64,000 nt of DNA from DTLC01 sp964555645. Lineage in GTDB: Bacteria > Verrucomicrobiota > Verrucomicrobiia > Limisphaerales > DTLC01. The stretch covers positions 1 to 64,000 of the forward strand of contig CAZKTA010000003.1 of NCBI GenBank assembly GCA_964555645.1. Reading direction: 5' to 3'. Within the stretch, counting starts at the first letter, position 1. Each line of letters opens with the position of its first letter. Below, one piece after another: positions 63,367 to 64,000 of the stretch. The notes below the pieces were generated by a model, which saw only the letters and a list, made by a program, of their open reading frames with translations, ran no database searches and was not told the origin of the DNA. Position numbers and translations under genes: made by a program.

Positions 63367-64000
63367 ATGCGAGGCCGGACACAGCAGCAACAACCAAAAG
63401 AACCGAGACTTTGGTTGGAGAAGTTCGAGCATGTAGCTCAGGCGCCGCAACCGGATTGGCTGCGCGAGCTGCGTCAAGCGGGTCGTGCTCGATTCATGCA
63501 GGTCGGGTTGCCGACTGTGCACGATGAAGAATGGCGCCTGACGAACCTGGCCGATCTTGAGCGTTTGCCGGTGCATCTAGCAGAACCCGAAACAGTAGGA
63601 TCTATCTGTGAGGTTTTGCCTGGCCAGACATTATTTGCGTGTTTGGACGCGGACGTAATGGTGTTTGTCAACGGGCAGTTTGTACCGCGATTGTCTGCGT
63701 TGCGCACACGTCAAAGCGGACTCAGGATAGGGTCGCTGGCCGGCGCACTGGCAACTGAGCCTGAGCTGGTAAAACAGAGCATCGGCTCGGTTGCACGCAT
63801 TGAAGACAACGGATTTGCTGCGTTGAACACGGCAGGATTTGTGGACGGTGCACTTGTTCATGTGCCGCCCGGGCATGTGCACCAGCGACCGATACTGGTA
63901 ATGTTTATCTCGGCAGGTAGAAAACGTGGGGCAACGTCACTGCCGCGCAATTTGATCGTCATCGGTCCCAACGCAAGTGCAACGATAATCGAAAGCTACG
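63367..64000 (+). CDS. sufD: SufD-like Fe-S cluster assembly protein (partial, runs off the window)
   Basis: An open frame runs from ATG 63367 to the window edge, giving about 211 residues. It begins MRGRTQQQQ, has WLRELRQAGRARFMQVGLPT and DEEWRLTNLADLERLPV (N-terminal SufD helical region), then VFVNGQFV, and HVPPGHVHQRPILVMF, the start of the SufBD beta-helix core. SufD is part of the SufBCD scaffold that builds iron-sulfur clusters. The rest of the gene and its partners are beyond the edge; no sufB or sufC is upstream. 284 bases separate it from the TMTC-like gene. Confidence 0.85.
   Translation, partial: MRGRTQQQQPKEPRLWLEKFEHVAQAPQPDWLRELRQAGRARFMQVGLPTVHDEEWRLTNLADLERLPVHLAEPETVGSICEVLPGQTLFACLDADVMVFVNGQFVPRLSALRTRQSGLRIGSLAGALATEPELVKQSIGSVARIEDNGFAALNTAGFVDGALVHVPPGHVHQRPILVMFISAGRKRGATSLPRNLIVIGPNASATIIESY

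Noticed and set aside
1..64000. CRISPR arrays, rRNA operons, intact transposases, prophage
   Set aside because: Read by eye on both strands; no regular spacer repeats, no transposase-like frames and no phage structural genes were seen.

Overview
The window looks like a chromosomal segment of a Verrucomicrobiota bacterium, probably from the Pedosphaera/Limisphaera side of the phylum. This is inferred from gene content, not from a marker gene. The main evidence is a gene set organised like the Akkermansia Amuc_1098-1102 pilus-like cluster (secretin, a small membrane protein, an Amuc_1100-type PilO-like protein, and PilM). Supporting evidence is a pair of PilT-like ATPases and several very large Asn/Thr-rich secreted proteins that share a C-terminal domain ending in F-F/Y-R. 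No rRNA, tRNA, CRISPR array, intact insertion sequence or prophage was seen.

Layout. 0.6-3.5 kb: two tandem GH105-type lipoproteins and a 5'-truncated rhamnogalacturonan acetylesterase, a remnant pectin (rhamnogalacturonan I) locus. 3.6-6.9 kb (minus): amrB, amrS and a MidA-like methyltransferase. 7-13 kb (plus): two PilT-type ATPases, a degenerate receiver protein, tlyA, nadK, a LacI regulator and a GspG-like protein. 13.1-15.9 kb: an FHA/zinc protein (minus), then kduI-kduD, which take the uronate products of pectin breakdown towards KDG. 15.9-20 kb (minus): coaE, mtnP, zwf, pgl. 20-29.9 kb (minus): a subtilisin-like protease and three large unfamiliar secreted proteins. 30-38 kb (minus): a stand-alone 5'-3' exonuclease, then the pilus/secretin locus.

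38.1-40.4 kb (plus): TrpB2 and an outer-membrane beta-barrel followed by a clear terminator. 40.7-45.3 kb: a candidate sphingolipid locus with serine palmitoyltransferase, an extended-SDR reductase, an Aur1/Ipt1-like PAP2 enzyme and a convergent GNAT of the type used as bacterial ceramide synthase. 45.3-47.8 kb: a Tat-exported Gfo/Idh/MocA oxidoreductase and an Mrp ATPase. 48.2-50.3 kb: an RCC1-repeat protein. 50.5-54.5 kb (plus): a small conserved protein, pyrR, pyrB, rmlD and rmlB. 54.6-60.7 kb: small minus-strand genes, a large glycine-rich beta-helix protein, and gene-poor DNA holding a decayed RHS/YD-repeat fragment. 60.7-64 kb (plus): a TMTC-like membrane TPR protein and the start of sufD.

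The strongest observations are these. (1) The secretin is divided into two genes, and the second half carries its own signal peptide. (2) PilM and PilN are fused, with the PilN INLLP-type motif kept at the junction. (3) A compact candidate ceramide/phosphoceramide pathway is present. (4) Five otherwise unrelated exported proteins share a C-terminal domain. (5) Three uncharacterised exported proteins are tightly linked in front of a subtilase.
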